NCBI RefSeq assembly: GCF_018446385.1
Contig: NC_055996.1
Location: 131,488,532 to 131,552,531 of the forward strand
Direction: 5' to 3'
From: Zingiber officinale
Lineage: Eukaryota > Streptophyta > Magnoliopsida > Zingiberales > Zingiberaceae
Length of the DNA: 64,000 nucleotides
The notes under the pieces were generated by a model. That model saw nothing but the letters and a program-made list of their open reading frames with translations, did no database searches and was not told the origin of the DNA. A program made the translations under genes and the position numbers. This document shows positions 62,311 to 64,000 of the stretch, in pieces; positions within the stretch are counted from its first letter, which is position 1; every line of letters starts with the position of its first letter.

Positions 62311-63432
62311 TCAATTCCAAATTTGTTGATGATGCCAGTGGAGTTCATACTCCCTGAGAAGAAAGAACAGGGGAAGGAAGAGCAGATGAGACAATAAGTT
62401 GCTGGCACATGATGATGGTGTGTTCTCGTCTGGTTCTTCAGCTTCATCACCGCCGCCACCTCCTTTTCCTCCCTGATCAGGTTGGCCTGTGTAGTAATTG
62501 TGCGAGCTCCTCAATCTGCACAGTAGATTCAATTTAGTTCAGAATTAACGTTGCTAGAAATTGAACTGAAGGGAGAGAAGTGAGCGACCTGTTGAGGTCC
62601 GGGCAGAAGATGATGGTGTAGTCGTAAGCCTTGCAGGTGGAGGTGCTTGTGCCGTCGTCAAACGCGTAGCTATAGGCCCTCGGGCATGCGGCTTTGAAGA
62701 TGCTCGAGTAGGGCGAGGGTTTGCAAGTGTTGGCATTGGCGAACTCGCCGCGGCAGCAGTACTCGTCCAGCCCGAATGCCTCGCATGCGCTCTTGCACGC
62801 CACCACTCCGCCGCCGCCGCCTCCGTCCACTTGAAGCTCCTTTGGACACCCTGAAAACCAATTCCAATGGAGGGGGGCGGATTTTGTTGATGTTTGGTTC
62901 GGGTGGATTTAGCGAATCGAGTTTGAATGTTCTTGTTACCGGCGTTAAGATCGGCCAGGCATCCCGTGGCGTTGCATGCCCCATGCAGCACCCTCGGCGC
63001 TGCCACGACGGGCAAATTGTACCCGTCGACGAGGCTCACGTCGTAGAAGTCGTCGTCGTCGAGCCCGTTGCCGAGCGTGATCTCGAACAACGTCACCGGC
63101 GGCACGGGCCCGGCACCGCGGCACTCCATCTGGCCGCCGCAGTCCCCGGTCAGGCACGTGCCGTTTCCGGTGTCATCGAACTGGCACCCCGTCCTCGCCC
63201 ATATCCGCCCCGACCACCCCGCCCCCGCGCGTATCCGCGCAGTCTGCCCCGAGTCGAGCCGGAACCCGGTCGTCGGGAGTTCCGGCGTGCCGGCGCCGGC
63301 CAATGTCCCCGGCCAGATCGTGTGAGGACAGTTGTTGAGGACGGTGAAGCTACAGGCGCTCGATGAGAGCCGGAAGAGGAGAGTTAGCACGGGCATTACG
63401 GCGAGCACCTTGCAGGCGGCTGATGATTCCAT
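62311..63432 (-). CDS. Thaumatin-like protein (PR-5 family) with probable GPI-anchor tail
   Basis: Secreted, disulfide-rich beta-barrel protein; PR-5 relatives act in defence and cell-wall processes. Exons 63432-62940, 62850-62589 and 62515-62311; 960 nt, 319 residues, frame continuous. Signal peptide about residues 1-26, then SFTVLNNCPHTIWPGTLAGAG (start of the domain, given in part), the signature GNGTCLTGDCGGQMEC, the REDDD-type acidic cleft residues (FEITL, DDDDFYDVSLVDGYNLPV), and CKSACEAFGLDEYCC...CPRAYSYAFDD in exon 2. Exon 3 encodes a Gly/acidic linker and then a hydrophobic segment LLSHLLFLPLFFLL typical of GPI-anchor signals, with a longer hydrophilic end than usual. Start 63432 chosen because it opens into the signal peptide; 63474 is a possible alternative. 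Strongly GC-rich 5' exon. Confidence 0.93.
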
Positions 63433-63474
63433 GGGTGAAAGAAAGGGGGCGGCATTGGGATTGGGATGGAACAA

Positions 63475-64000
63475 GTTTTAAATGCTGGGAACTGCAAATC
63501 GGAGAGAGGAGGATGGGAAGAACAGAGCAAGGCTTTTTGAGATTGCTTTGGGCGATCCTTTGGCACATGAGAGGAGGAGAAAGTTTAGCATTTTGCCTGA
63601 TCTGGGTGCCCTTGATTGGAAGCAATACCTTGGGTGTGCTTAGAAGAATTTGATCCTTACATCGATGGATAATCTGCTATTAGATGCATCAGCTACTAGT
63701 TTGTTTTTCTTTTACAATTGTTTAAGACGACTTGAGGAGCACACCCACACTTTAGTCTACGATTTGGAGGCAAAGCATCAAGTTCTTATCCAACAGAATG
63801 TATCAGTAAGGCATTTCTTGGCAATACTATTAGGGTGTGTTTCGTTTGGAGTTATTTTTGATAATCTTAGATATTCAATGATTCCCGAGTAATATTCTAT
63901 GCCCGACACGTCAGCAAAAGAGTCATGCAACCCGAAATCGGAAAACCTCATAAAACTAAGGTTTTTCTTGATTCCGGGATTAACGATTTTTTTTTACCAA
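63475..64000. other. Upstream flank of the thaumatin-like gene
   Basis: Likely promoter sequence next to 63474. The rest, to the window end, shows no recognisable gene or repeat. Confidence 0.45.

Noticed and set aside
62776-63366. A 196-codon plus-strand frame opposite the thaumatin-like gene
   Set aside because: Antisense shadow of a GC-rich exon with clear thaumatin motifs on the minus strand.

Overview
This is a nuclear segment of a flowering-plant genome, probably a commelinid monocot such as a Zingiberales species. The signs are spliced plant genes, Au-family SINEs, nested plant LTR retrotransposons, CACTA/MULE/hAT DNA transposons, and a steep 5'-to-3' fall in GC within genes (GMP synthase exon 1, the receptor kinase and the thaumatin-like gene are GC-rich, while later exons and introns are AT-rich). 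The monocot placement is an inference from GC pattern and repeat types. No bacterial-style genes, CRISPR arrays or organelle genes were seen.

Layout. 1-4.2 kb: AT-rich intergenic DNA with a probable solo LTR and an 0.8 kb CT-rich block. 4.2-6.4 kb (+): GMP synthase, 6 exons. 8.2-8.4 kb (-): a small secreted-peptide precursor. 9.1-11.1 kb (-): a PRK-type LRR receptor kinase with a degenerate kinase domain. 14.7-15.3 kb (+): COX16, whose likely upstream intron holds a 1.05 kb foldback Mutator-like element and an Au SINE; a broken tandem copy of COX16 follows at 16.5 kb. 18.1-26.8 kb (-): an MBD2/4-type protein with a CW zinc finger and methyl-CpG-binding domain, followed by four tandemly duplicated exons. 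27.3-51.0 kb: a transposon island of nested LTR elements (partial LTRs, a copia-type element, a Ty3/gypsy element, a gag-only LTR element inside another LTR), a CACTA element, and a copia pol fossil carrying an hAT MITE. 51.5-52.6 kb (-): a small conserved plant protein of unknown function. 53.1-56.9 kb (+): splicing factor SF3B1 with an uninterrupted coding region. 59.0-61.7 kb (-): a DUF1666 protein. 62.3-63.4 kb (-): a thaumatin-like protein with a probable GPI-anchor tail.

The genes belong to unrelated pathways (purine synthesis, peptide signalling, pollen-type receptor, cytochrome oxidase assembly, chromatin reading, splicing, defence), as expected for a plant chromosome arm. Nothing suggests an operon or a metabolic cluster. 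Two head-to-head pairs may share promoters: SF3B1 with the small unknown gene (488 bp between start codons), and the receptor kinase with COX16.

The most notable structures are the exon quadruplication in the MBD gene, the foldback MULE with a perfect 9-bp target duplication, the paired direct duplications that bracket the 24 kb transposon island, a GC-AG intron in COX16, and a gag-only LTR element with variable minisatellites and dense GATCGGTC inverted motifs in its LTRs. Exon boundaries were derived by hand from splice signals and reading-frame continuity; every total coding length given is divisible by three. No similarity search was run, so family names rest on recognised motifs.
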